Shown piece after piece: positions 1 through 6,771 of a stretch of DNA of 6,816 nt; positions within the stretch are counted from its first letter, which is position 1, and each line of letters starts with the position of its first letter. The notes under the pieces were generated by a model. It was not told the DNA's origin and searched no databases. It saw nothing but the letters and a program-made list of their open reading frames with translations. The translations under genes and the position numbers were made by a program. Origin of the DNA: Halonatronomonas sp051745425 (GTDB taxonomy: Bacteria; Bacillota; Halanaerobiia; Halanaerobiales; Halarsenatibacteraceae); contig JBNJEB010000083.1 of the NCBI GenBank assembly GCA_051745425.1, forward strand, positions 1 through 6,816, written 5' to 3'.

Positions 1-731
1 GCTTATTAGATGAACTGCTGCCAGTCTTTACCGAAGAAACAGGCATCGAAGTTGATGTTGTTGCCGTTGGAACTGGCCAGGCTTTAGAGATAGGCCGGAG
101 AGGCGATGCCGATATCTTAATGGTCCATGCCCCTGACTTAGAAAAAGAGTTTATAGAAGAAGATTATGGAACAAAAAGAACATATATTATGTATAATAAT
201 TTTGTAATTGTCGGCCCTCCTGAAGACCCTGCCGGGCTTAGTGATTTAGCCGAAGAAGACCAGGATATAGCTCCAGCTATGGAAAAGCTCTATGAAGCTG
301 GCAATAATGGTAGCCTCAGATTTCTATCCAGAGGTGATAATTCTGGAACCCATGTTAAGGAAATGGAGCTCTGGAAAATGGCAGGAATAGATGATGTCCA
401 GGATGCTGACTGGTATTATTCATTAGGGCAGGGGATGGGAACTACTTTAATTACTGCCAATGAGATGGCAGGCTATGCCTTAACTGACCGGGGAACCTTT
501 CTCAAAATGGCTGAAAAAAGCGCCAATTTGAAAATCTTATATGAAGGCAATGAAGCCCTGAATAATCCTTATGGTATAATCCCCTTAAATCCAGAGAAAT
601 TTGATTCTATTAATTATCAGGCCGCTCAAAAACTTGTTGACTTTATGGTTAGAGATGATATCCAGGAGAGAATTGGAGAATTTGGAGTAGATAAATTTGA
701 TCAGCCACTATTCTTCCCTGATGCAAAATAA
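1..731 (+). CDS. tupA: Tungstate ABC transporter substrate-binding protein TupA (5' end missing)
   Basis: Extracytoplasmic oxyanion-binding protein of the TupABC importer, which binds tungstate and hands it to the TupB permease. The reading frame is open from base 3, well before the first ATG at 120, so the gene is cut by the window edge and 243 codons are visible. Counting from base 3, residues 22-28 read VGTGQAL and are followed by GDADILMVHAP; further on comes SRGDNSGTH (around nt 327-353). These are hallmark segments of the TupA/PstS-like family (PBP-like, PF12849). The TTTS-type tungstate-contacting segment known near the mature N-terminus of TupA would lie just upstream, so tungstate specificity cannot be verified here. 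It is followed by tupB and tupC in the usual order. Molybdate or another oxyanion is a less likely ligand. Confidence 0.9.
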   Translation, partial: LLDELLPVFTEETGIEVDVVAVGTGQALEIGRRGDADILMVHAPDLEKEFIEEDYGTKRTYIMYNNFVIVGPPEDPAGLSDLAEEDQDIAPAMEKLYEAGNNGSLRFLSRGDNSGTHVKEMELWKMAGIDDVQDADWYYSLGQGMGTTLITANEMAGYALTDRGTFLKMAEKSANLKILYEGNEALNNPYGIIPLNPEKFDSINYQAAQKLVDFMVRDDIQERIGEFGVDKFDQPLFFPDAK

Positions 732-782
732 AGCTTTTACAGGATAAATTATAAGATGATAAATAATATAAGCTTATACAGG
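731..782 (+). repeat. Imperfect direct repeat and palindrome between tupA and tupB
   Basis: The 59-base gap between tupA and tupB holds two copies of AAGCTTNTACAGG, at 731-743 and 770-782, which differ at one of 13 positions. The second copy sits in a perfect 12-base palindrome, TATAAGCTTATA (767-778), and supplies the AGG of the tupB ribosome binding site (AGGTGA, 780-785, 5 bases before the ATG). The two AAGCTT blocks can also pair with each other as stem ends, but the stem would be short and AT-rich. It may be a local duplication or a weak mRNA structure affecting the relative expression of tupA and tupB. The function is unknown. Confidence 0.45.
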
Positions 783-790
783 TGATATAA

Positions 791-1486
791 ATGAATGTAC
801 TCATTGAAGGCTTTCAGGAAGCTTTTAGTTTATTAATCAATCTAGATAGAGAAGTCCTAAAGATCATTGCTGTCTCGCTCAGGGTAAGCGGGACAGCTCT
901 GGTTTTTTCTGTTTTAATCGGCCTGCCCCTGGGAACTGTCCTCGGGCTGGCTAATTTCCCAGGCAAAAAGATAATTACTGCTTTTCTTTATACCGGAATG
1001 GGCTTTCCGCCTGTCGTTGTTGGTCTCTTCGTCTTTATAATATTTTCTAATGCCGGCCCCCTGGGAAACTTAAACTGGTTATTTACCACCAGGGCAATAG
1101 TGGTCGCCCAGACAGTAATAGCATTGCCTCTGGTGGCAGGCTTTATCATGACTGCTGTTATTGGTGTAGATAAAAATCTCCTGCTCCAGCTGAGATCTCT
1201 TGGTGTTACCAGAGTTCAAATGATCTGGACTATTATAAAAGAGGCCCGGCTAGGAGCTCTAATTGCGATTATTGCCGGCTTTGGTGCCGTTATCTCAGAA
1301 GTTGGGGCTGTTATGCTTGTTGGCGGTAATATCCAGGGTAAGACCAGGGTTTTAACAACGGCCATTATGCTGGAGACCAGGCAGGGCAGATTCGGTCTGG
1401 CAATTGCCCTGGGGCTAATCCTCCTGGTAATAACCTTTATAATTAATATCTTTATGCTGAATTTACAGGAGAAGGAGCGGAGTTAA
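791..1486 (+). CDS. tupB: Tungstate ABC transporter permease TupB
   Basis: Membrane permease that forms the tungstate channel as a homodimer together with TupC. The 231-residue protein has about five hydrophobic segments (roughly residues 24-53, 61-86, 100-124, 154-178 and 200-224), and its length is normal for TupB/ModB-type permeases (BPD_transp_1 fold). The cytoplasmic EAA-type coupling loop lies around residues 130-152, with the conserved glycine at Gly138 in LRSLGVTR, and would dock onto the ATPase. The ATG start has an AGGTGA ribosome binding site. It sits between tupA and tupC in a one-directional cluster. The family includes molybdate and sulfate permeases; the tungstate call comes from the neighbouring TupA. 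Confidence 0.9.
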   Translation: MNVLIEGFQEAFSLLINLDREVLKIIAVSLRVSGTALVFSVLIGLPLGTVLGLANFPGKKIITAFLYTGMGFPPVVVGLFVFIIFSNAGPLGNLNWLFTTRAIVVAQTVIALPLVAGFIMTAVIGVDKNLLLQLRSLGVTRVQMIWTIIKEARLGALIAIIAGFGAVISEVGAVMLVGGNIQGKTRVLTTAIMLETRQGRFGLAIALGLILLVITFIINIFMLNLQEKERS

Positions 1487-1490
1487 GCCT

Positions 1491-2228
1491 ATGTCTATTA
1501 CCTATAAATTAGAAGGAATAAGTAAAATATATGATGGGAAACAGATCTTAAATATCAAGGAACTGGAATTTAAGACCGGTGAAATCTTTGGCCTGGTTGG
1601 TCCCAGTGGAGCCGGTAAAAGCACATTGCTCAGACTCCTTAATTTCCTGGAAAAGCCAAGTTCAGGCAGGATTAAGTATAATGGAGATGGCTATTATGAT
1701 GGTAGTCTGCCAGATCTCAAACAGAGACGCTCAATTACAACAGTTCTCCAGCAGTCTGCCCTGCTCAAGCAGTCTGTCTGGAAGAATGTAATCTTTCCTT
1801 TAAAGATCAGAGGGATTAAGATCACGGAGACCAGAAAGTTAGAGATTGAAGAGCTTCTGCAGTATCTAGGTCTCCTGGCGATTAAAGACCAGAGAGCTGA
1901 CAAACTTTCCGGCGGAGAGGCCCAGCGAGTTGCCATGGCCAGAGCTGTTGTCTTTGAGCCTGATGTCTTATTGCTGGATGAGCCAACTTCCAATCTCGAC
2001 CCTTCTAATATCAGTATAATCGAAAAGATGATTGAAAGGTATATTAAAAAACCAGACAAGACCATCATAATGGTAACCCATAATATAATGCAGGCCAAAC
2101 GTCTGGCTGACAGGGTTGGTCTGATTTATGAAGGTGAGATGATTGAGGTAGCTAAAAAGGCCAAGTTTTTTAATAATCCAGAGAGAAACCTGACTGAAAA
2201 GTTTTTAGATGGCGAACTAATTTATTAA
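1491..2228 (+). CDS. tupC: Tungstate ABC transporter ATP-binding protein TupC
   Basis: Cytoplasmic ATPase that powers tungstate import through TupB. All ABC motifs are intact in the 245 residues: Walker A GPSGAGKST (37-45), Q-loop glutamine at Gln87, signature LSGGEAQR (139-146), Walker B VLLLDEPT (159-166) with catalytic Glu164, D-loop around Asp170, and switch histidine His197. There is no C-terminal MOP or TOBE extension of the kind ModC carries, which fits TupC. The ATG lies four bases after the tupB stop, and a purine-rich GGAGAAGGAGCGGAG stretch at the end of tupB provides the ribosome binding site, so translation is probably coupled. Confidence 0.9.
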   Translation: MSITYKLEGISKIYDGKQILNIKELEFKTGEIFGLVGPSGAGKSTLLRLLNFLEKPSSGRIKYNGDGYYDGSLPDLKQRRSITTVLQQSALLKQSVWKNVIFPLKIRGIKITETRKLEIEELLQYLGLLAIKDQRADKLSGGEAQRVAMARAVVFEPDVLLLDEPTSNLDPSNISIIEKMIERYIKKPDKTIIMVTHNIMQAKRLADRVGLIYEGEMIEVAKKAKFFNNPERNLTEKFLDGELIY

Positions 2229-2234
2229 TTTAAC

Positions 2235-2240
2235 TGGAGG
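2235..2240 (+). promoter_or_regulatory. Ribosome binding site supporting the GTG start of the ModE-like gene
   Basis: TGGAGG lies 7 bases before GTG at 2248. This near-perfect Shine-Dalgarno match supports GTG as the start codon. There is no ATG in frame until inside the helix-turn-helix region. Confidence 0.75.
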
Positions 2241-2247
2241 GTTTATC

Positions 2248-2571
2248 GTGAAAGCTAATTTCCGCTGCTGGCTTGAAAATGACCAGGGCGAGCAGATTGT
2301 CGGGCCTGGTCTCTACCGGCTTTTAACCGAGGTTGAAAGTTCCGGTTCTTTAAGTCAGGCTGCCCGGGAGATGAATATGTCTTACCGGACTGCCTGGGGC
2401 AAGATCAAAAAGATTGAAGAACGGATTGAAGCAGAGGTTATCGAAAAAAAGGTTGGCGGCAAAGATGGTGGCGGTTCAGAATTAACTGCCCGAGGTTATG
2501 AGTTAATGAAAATGTATAGCCAGTTAAAGATTGAACTGGAGACTGCTCTAGATGATTTTAAAGAAGCCTAA
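2248..2571 (+). CDS. modE: Short ModE-type winged-helix transcriptional regulator (DNA-binding domain only)
   Basis: Likely DNA-binding regulator of molybdenum/tungsten genes. The 107 residues match the N-terminal ModE/LysR-type winged-helix domain. After an N-terminal strand (FRCWLEND) comes the helix-turn-helix GSLSQAAREMNMSYRTAWGK (residues 33-52), typical of ModE, then a glycine-rich wing (GGKDGGGS, 70-77), the conserved LTARG, and a C-terminal helix (about 84-105) that could dimerise. Classical E. coli ModE is about 260 residues and has two MOP domains that bind molybdate; none is present here, so how the metal state is sensed is unclear. The gene follows tupC by 19 bases and is probably the last gene of the tup operon. 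A matching operator-like repeat lies at 6772-6795. Confidence 0.85.
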   Translation: MKANFRCWLENDQGEQIVGPGLYRLLTEVESSGSLSQAAREMNMSYRTAWGKIKKIEERIEAEVIEKKVGGKDGGGSELTARGYELMKMYSQLKIELETALDDFKEA

Positions 2572-2610
2572 TTATTGTAATAAGTCTAGAAAATTTGACC
2601 GGCCTGGCTG
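2572..2610. other. Convergent intergenic gap without an evident terminator
   Basis: These 39 bases separate the stop codons of the ModE-like gene (plus strand) and the NTPase gene (minus strand). I find no GC-rich hairpin followed by a T run on either strand; the only GC-rich patch (CCGGCCTGG, 2599-2607) forms no useful stem. Transcripts from the two operons may overlap here or end by a factor-dependent route. Confidence 0.5.
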
Positions 2611-3135
2611 TTAATTAAATTCTGAACCTAACTTAAAAATTTCAACATCTGTTCTAATTCTTATTTTATCGAGGAAAGGATTGCTTTCAGCTTTAAGCAC
2701 CCCTAGAACCTGCCTCTCTGATAACAGAGTTTTAAATACCTGGGTCTGAAACTCCCAGGAGTTACTTTCAAAACGGCCTAATTCATCCATTATCACCAGA
2801 GAGTCTTTGTTGCCGGTTTTAAGAAGCTTAACGCCTAATTTGTTAAATACATCAGGATAAATCTGCCAGCGATAAGTTGCCGGCCCTTCCCTTGATGCAA
2901 AGCAGTTATCCCTTTTAAGTGAAAGAGCTTTTTCTGGATCTAAATATTCAGCCGGAGAAACCAGATAAAATGATACTGGTTGGTTTTCTTGTAGTTTCCT
3001 GGCAACCATAAAACCGGACAGATTGTTGATTTTATATTTTTTAATATAGTTGACTATCAGGGATGTTTTGCCTGACCTCTTTCGGCCTGTAATGAAAATA
3101 TTGGATTTAGAGGACTTACTAATTTTATCAAGCAA
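2611..3135 (-). CDS. THEP1-like P-loop nucleoside-triphosphatase
   Basis: Predicted NTP hydrolase of the THEP1/NTPase_1 family (PF03266-like); the cellular substrate is unknown. The 174 residues show Walker A GRKRSGKT (17-24) after a short beta strand (NIFITG), and Walker B VIMDELGRFE (114-123), which matches the DE-x-G-x-x-E pattern of THEP1 proteins. The length is normal for the family. The start is taken as TTG at 3135; no ATG precedes Walker A, and an AGAGGTG ribosome binding site stands 6 bases upstream. The gene overlaps the 3' end of the preceding ABC ATPase gene by 8 bases, which points to coupled translation. A MobB-like role (a P-loop protein of molybdopterin cofactor synthesis) is a weaker alternative. 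Confidence 0.75.
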   Translation of the reverse strand: MLDKISKSSKSNIFITGRKRSGKTSLIVNYIKKYKINNLSGFMVARKLQENQPVSFYLVSPAEYLDPEKALSLKRDNCFASREGPATYRWQIYPDVFNKLGVKLLKTGNKDSLVIMDELGRFESNSWEFQTQVFKTLLSERQVLGVLKAESNPFLDKIRIRTDVEIFKLGSEFN

Positions 3136-3880
3136 TCTCTACACCTCTACCATTTAGATCTATCTGGATTGGAATATTATAGGCTCTGCCTAAATTATCT
3201 GCTGTCATTGTCTTTTCTGCAGGGCCCTGAGTTAAAACTCTACCGTCTAAAATAATTGCAATCCTGTCGCAGTATTTTAAGGCCAGGTTAGGATCATGGA
3301 GAGCTGTAATAACCCCTTTGCCTTCACTGACCAGCTCTCGCATTTTAGCCATCAGCAGATGTTGGTTTTTAAAATCTAAATGAGAAGTCGGCTCATCTAA
3401 TAGCAGATATCTAGTATCCTGCATTAAGGCCCTGGCAATCAAAACTAACTGACGCTCACCTCCACTGATGCAGTTATAGCTTCTATCAGCCAGCTGGCCA
3501 ATATTTAATTTCTTAAGAATTTTATCAGCTTTCTGATAGACAGTCTCATCTGGCTGAGCTCCACTGGTTAAATAAGGGGTAATCCCCATAGCCACTACAT
3601 CTCTACTGGAATAAGAAAAAACTGCCCTGTGTTCCTGGGGAACCCTGCTTAAATTTCTGGCAACCTCTTTTCTTGATAGTGATTTTAACGGCTGGCCGTC
3701 TATTGAAATCTGGCCCTGATCTGGCTCTAAAAGTCTGTTCATACATTTCAAAATAGTCGTTTTGCCAGAACCATTGGCTCCCAAAAGACAGGTTATCTCA
3801 CCCTGACTGGCTTCTAAACTGACATTTTTTAATACCGGTTCCCTATCATAACTAAAATTTATGTTATTTACCTGAAGCAT
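3128..3880 (-). CDS. Type II (BtuD/FecE-like) ABC importer ATP-binding protein
   Basis: Cytoplasmic ATPase that should energise the FecCD-type permease encoded two genes upstream. The 250 residues contain Walker A GANGSGKTT (34-42), Q-loop Gln82 (VPQEH), signature ISGGERQLV (138-146), Walker B YLLLDEPT (158-165) with catalytic Glu163, D-loop SHLD (166-169) and switch His195 (ALHD). Together with FSYDREPVLKNVS at the N-terminus these are typical of iron-chelate, heme, cobalamin and MolC-type ATPases. The ATG overlaps the stop of the methyltransferase gene by one base (TAATG), so the two are translationally coupled. The motifs do not decide the cargo. Confidence 0.88.
   Translation of the reverse strand: MLQVNNINFSYDREPVLKNVSLEASQGEITCLLGANGSGKTTILKCMNRLLEPDQGQISIDGQPLKSLSRKEVARNLSRVPQEHRAVFSYSSRDVVAMGITPYLTSGAQPDETVYQKADKILKKLNIGQLADRSYNCISGGERQLVLIARALMQDTRYLLLDEPTSHLDFKNQHLLMAKMRELVSEGKGVITALHDPNLALKYCDRIAIILDGRVLTQGPAEKTMTADNLGRAYNIPIQIDLNGRGVEIA
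3142..3148 (-). promoter_or_regulatory. Ribosome binding site deciding the TTG start of the NTPase gene
   Basis: On the minus strand AGAGGTG ends 6 bases before TTG at 3135, inside the 3' end of the upstream ABC ATPase gene. It supports the unusual start codon and the 8-base overlap. Confidence 0.6.
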
Positions 3881-4653
3881 TATTTATCACCCTGCTTTCT
3901 TACTGGTTTCCAGTAAATCAAACTACTTTTTTTAATATTTTCTGCCCAGAGCTGGCCTGCTTTCTCCTGCAACTCTTCTTTTAAAAATTCCTCTAAGATT
4001 GCTTTCTCCCCTTCATCTTCAATATGATAATGATTGGAAAAGAATTTTACTGCATCATTAAAATCTACAAAGGGCTGACCAAATTGATAGCTAAAATCTT
4101 TCTTCTGATAATCTATACCAAGCTCAGCAAGTATCTCCAGGACCCTGCTGTCAGGGCAATGATATTGTCTGAGTTCCCGGCCCAGACTTTTAAATAACTG
4201 ATCGCTATTAAATGAATGCTTCAGCTTCTCACCAGGCACCCAGAGAAAGACATAATTGCTGGCCAGCCGGTCCATCTCTCTGATAGACTCTTTATCGCCA
4301 ATCACCTCTGGGCCTGTATAGGAAGTTATAACTGTTGACCAGGCATTATTCCCATAGTCTTTAGCAAATTCTGGCCACTCTGCTTTTTCCAGCTTTATTT
4401 TAGCTGAGAGTTTCTCTTTCTCAATAATAGTCCTCAGATATTCAAGAGCATCTTCTGCCTGATCAATTGCTGTCAGCTTAAACCCTGCCCTGGCCAGCCT
4501 TAGAGAAATCGCTCCTATCCCTGTTCCAATATCAAGGATCTCCGATTTATCAGCCAGGAGTGGTTTTAAATAATCTATTAAATTATCAGGATAATAATTG
4601 GCTTCTAATGCCCTTTGATACCAGGCAATCTCCTGATCTGTCCATTCCATCAT
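3880..4653 (-). CDS. Class I SAM-dependent methyltransferase within a metal-uptake operon
   Basis: Predicted cytoplasmic methyltransferase with a Rossmann-like SAM-binding fold; its substrate is not recognisable. Motif I is ILDIGTGIG (residues 39-47), followed after one helix by TAID, where acidic Asp64 would bind the SAM ribose. The second half (about 140-257) is less conserved and rich in Tyr, Phe, Glu and Lys, and probably holds the substrate site. The start is the first of two adjacent ATG codons, with CTGGAGG nine bases upstream (4663-4669). The gene sits between the permease and ATPase genes of one importer, overlapping the latter by one base, so it very likely works with the transported compound. 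It might modify an imported metal chelate or cofactor, or a chelator made by the cell. That role is inference. Confidence 0.8.
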   Translation of the reverse strand: MMEWTDQEIAWYQRALEANYYPDNLIDYLKPLLADKSEILDIGTGIGAISLRLARAGFKLTAIDQAEDALEYLRTIIEKEKLSAKIKLEKAEWPEFAKDYGNNAWSTVITSYTGPEVIGDKESIREMDRLASNYVFLWVPGEKLKHSFNSDQLFKSLGRELRQYHCPDSRVLEILAELGIDYQKKDFSYQFGQPFVDFNDAVKFFSNHYHIEDEGEKAILEEFLKEELQEKAGQLWAENIKKSSLIYWKPVRKQGDK

Positions 4654-4675
4654 ATCTTATTACCTCCAGATTTGA

Positions 4676-5725
4676 TTAACTCCAGCCGCTTTCTCCTCTA
4701 GTGATTAGAAGATAAGCAAAAAATGGAGCCCCTATTAATGCTGTAATAATACTAATCGGGATTTCTGCTGCTATTAAAGTCCTGGCCAGATTATCCATTA
4801 ATAAAAGCAGTGTTGCTCCCAGAATCATGGTTGTTGGAATCATCATTCTATGATCTGAACCGATAATAAACCTGGCTATATGGGGCACTATTAAGCCTAT
4901 CCAGGTTATCTGCCCGGTAGTTGCAACTGCAGCAGATACCATCATCGTGCTAAATAATATTAGCAGAACCCTTAATACTTTCACATTGATTCCCAGGGAC
5001 AATGCCTCTTCTTCGCCCAGGGACATGACATTAAGATACCAGCGAAAATAAAAAATTATAATCAGCCCGACCAGAACAAAGGGCAGCACCAGTCTTACCT
5101 CCTGCCAGCCCGCTCTGGAAAATCCTCCCATCAACCAGAAGACAATCCCAGGAAGTTGGTCCATAGGATCTGCCAGATATTTTAAAATAGCAAGTAAGGC
5201 GTTAAAGAGTGAACTAACCACTATTCCTGCCAGGACCATTTTCATAATACCATGGCCTCTGCTTAACTTATTAATATAATAGGTCATTGCCACAGCAATT
5301 AAACCGCTGATAAAAGCCGGTATATAGATATGGATTAAGGAAGCCCCGCCCAATAACATTCCCAGGGCCACACCAAAACCAGCTCCGGCACTCACTCCAA
5401 GGATATCTGGTGAAATAAGTGGGTTGTAAAAAATACTCTGATAAACTGCCCCGGTAACTGAAAGGGCGGCCCCGACACCTATCACCATTAAGATTCTTGG
5501 AAAACGGATAAAGTAAAAGACCCGCCAGGACTGATTATCGATCTCCCCTGGTTTTAACCCCTGAAATAGCTGGCTAAAAGACTGAATTAATTCTGAAAAA
5601 TCCACTCTGAACCTGCCAATAAATATAGAAAATATCAGGACCAGGAGAAAGGCAAATAATGAGAAAACTATAACCTTCTTTTTATCAGCAAGACTTTTAG
5701 GGGCCCCCTTCTCCTGACTTTGCAT
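4676..5725 (-). CDS. BtuC/FecCD-type ABC importer permease
   Basis: Inner-membrane permease, expected to act as a homodimer, of a type II importer for metal chelates or related compounds. The 349-residue length and pattern of about ten hydrophobic segments fit the FecCD family (PF01032). After a first membrane segment (about 17-36) come IRFPRI (73-78), then GAVYQSIFYNPLISPDILG (92-110), the family's hallmark NPL-x-x-P-x-x-LG region. Near the C-terminus GLIVPHIARFIIG and the nearby DHR match the region next to the ATPase-coupling loop. The ATG overlaps the stop of the binding-protein gene by one base (TAATG), with GGAGAA as ribosome binding site inside that gene. Relatives carry iron siderophores, heme, cobalamin or molybdate/tungstate (MolB). 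Confidence 0.9.
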   Translation of the reverse strand: MQSQEKGAPKSLADKKKVIVFSLFAFLLVLIFSIFIGRFRVDFSELIQSFSQLFQGLKPGEIDNQSWRVFYFIRFPRILMVIGVGAALSVTGAVYQSIFYNPLISPDILGVSAGAGFGVALGMLLGGASLIHIYIPAFISGLIAVAMTYYINKLSRGHGIMKMVLAGIVVSSLFNALLAILKYLADPMDQLPGIVFWLMGGFSRAGWQEVRLVLPFVLVGLIIIFYFRWYLNVMSLGEEEALSLGINVKVLRVLLILFSTMMVSAAVATTGQITWIGLIVPHIARFIIGSDHRMMIPTTMILGATLLLLMDNLARTLIAAEIPISIITALIGAPFFAYLLITRGESGWS

Positions 5726-6741
5726 TATAATTCTCCATTAAGCTCTGAGAAGGACTGTCCATAAATCTGATTGTAAAACCTGTCAGTAAACTCCAGAATA
5801 TCAAGCTCACTATAATGCTCAGGATAAAGCTTTTCAGCAAGCCAGAGTGAGACCAGACCTGAAGCCGGTCCCGGGTAATCCCAGGGTTCTATATTTGCAG
5901 GAATCCTTTCTAATTTATCATCTTTAAAGGCTGTGATCCCCTGATAGCCTGGAGAATCAGCCAGCTCAGATATCTCGCCACGATAGAACTGAGAAAGAAT
6001 TATTAGATCTGGATTCCATTCTATAAGCTGCTCCGAAGAAGCCTCTATAAACCCACTTTTAACATTTTCAGCTGGATTAATCCCTCCTGCCATTCTAATT
6101 AAATCTGACTGGAGCATATTGGCCCCTACAGTATCCAGCAGCTGAGAATTGGCAAAGTAGACTTTCCTTTTTTCTGAATCAGGAAGTTCTCTGGTCTCTG
6201 CTGTAATCTCTTCAATCTCCTGATAAAGCCCTGAAATTTCTCCAGCCTGATCTTCTAAATTTAAAACCTGTCCAAGAAACTTAAAAGTCTCTTCTACTTT
6301 ATAAAATCCTTCAGGATTGATTACAACTGTCGGATAACCCATACTCTCAAGGCGGTCGGCTTCTGCTTCAGCTCCTCCATGAGGCGAGATAATTATTAAA
6401 TCCGGGTCTATAGCTGCAACAGATTCCAGATTAATCCCTGACCCACCTGAAATTTCAGGTAGATCTTCTATTTCTGGAGCAAGGTCTTTAAAGATCTGCT
6501 GTTTTGGCATCCCTTTACCTGCAGCAACCAGTCTATCCTGGGCTCCCAGGGCAACCACGAAAAGCGTTGCCGGGGTATATGAAGTTGCTATAGTATTTAT
6601 TTCAGAGGGTATCTCTACCTCTCTTCCTAACATGTCAGTTACCTGCCTGGTTGTCCTGGCCTCAGCAACTGTTGAAATAATAAAAATAGATAATATCAAG
6701 GTTATGAAAATAATAGATTTACTTTTGTGTAGTCCGGTCAT
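5725..6741 (-). CDS. BtuF/FepB-type periplasmic substrate-binding protein
   Basis: Secreted ligand-capture protein of the type II importer (Peripla_BP_2, PF01497). I place the start at ATG 6741, giving 338 residues, because GGAAGGGG stands six bases upstream; a TTG at 6762 would add seven residues but has no ribosome binding site. Residues 1-28 form a signal peptide: a lysine-containing start, a hydrophobic core at 10-25, and AEA before the likely cleavage at Ala28. There is no lipobox cysteine, so it is probably soluble. VTDMLGREVEIP begins the mature domain, and the two lobes carry DPDLIIIS and NPDLIILS strands, as usual in this fold. The ligand is undecided: ferric chelate, cobalamin, heme, or molybdate/tungstate as for MolA. 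The operator-like repeat upstream favours the last. Confidence 0.87.
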   Translation of the reverse strand: MTGLHKSKSIIFITLILSIFIISTVAEARTTRQVTDMLGREVEIPSEINTIATSYTPATLFVVALGAQDRLVAAGKGMPKQQIFKDLAPEIEDLPEISGGSGINLESVAAIDPDLIIISPHGGAEAEADRLESMGYPTVVINPEGFYKVEETFKFLGQVLNLEDQAGEISGLYQEIEEITAETRELPDSEKRKVYFANSQLLDTVGANMLQSDLIRMAGGINPAENVKSGFIEASSEQLIEWNPDLIILSQFYRGEISELADSPGYQGITAFKDDKLERIPANIEPWDYPGPASGLVSLWLAEKLYPEHYSELDILEFTDRFYNQIYGQSFSELNGEL

Positions 6742-6747
6742 TTCTAT

Positions 6748-6755
6748 CCCCTTCC
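6748..6755 (-). promoter_or_regulatory. Ribosome binding site deciding the start of the binding-protein gene
   Basis: Minus-strand GGAAGGGG lies six bases before ATG at 6741. It lies downstream of the alternative TTG at 6762, so it can only serve the shorter form, which also has the more normal signal peptide. Confidence 0.75.
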
Positions 6756-6771
6756 ATTGCAAGATTTTAGG

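Noticed and set aside
120..731. TupA starting at ATG 120 as a complete short protein
   Set aside because: The frame is open back to base 3 and the upstream codons encode the conserved VGTGQAL region of TupA, so the gene is only cut by the window edge.
1579..1791. 70-codon open frame on the plus strand inside tupC
   Set aside because: It lies entirely inside tupC in another frame, resembles no known protein, and tupC has all ABC motifs intact.
1694..2098. 134-codon open frame on the minus strand opposite tupC
   Set aside because: It is antisense to a well-supported gene, has low-complexity Ser/Ile/Leu-rich content and shows no recognisable domain.
2598..2610. GC-rich patch as a bidirectional terminator
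   Set aside because: CCGGCCTGG does not form a stem of useful length and no T run follows on either strand.
5725..6762. Longer binding-protein form starting at TTG 6762
   Set aside because: It has no ribosome binding site upstream, while GGAAGGGG is ideally placed for ATG 6741, which also gives the more normal signal peptide.
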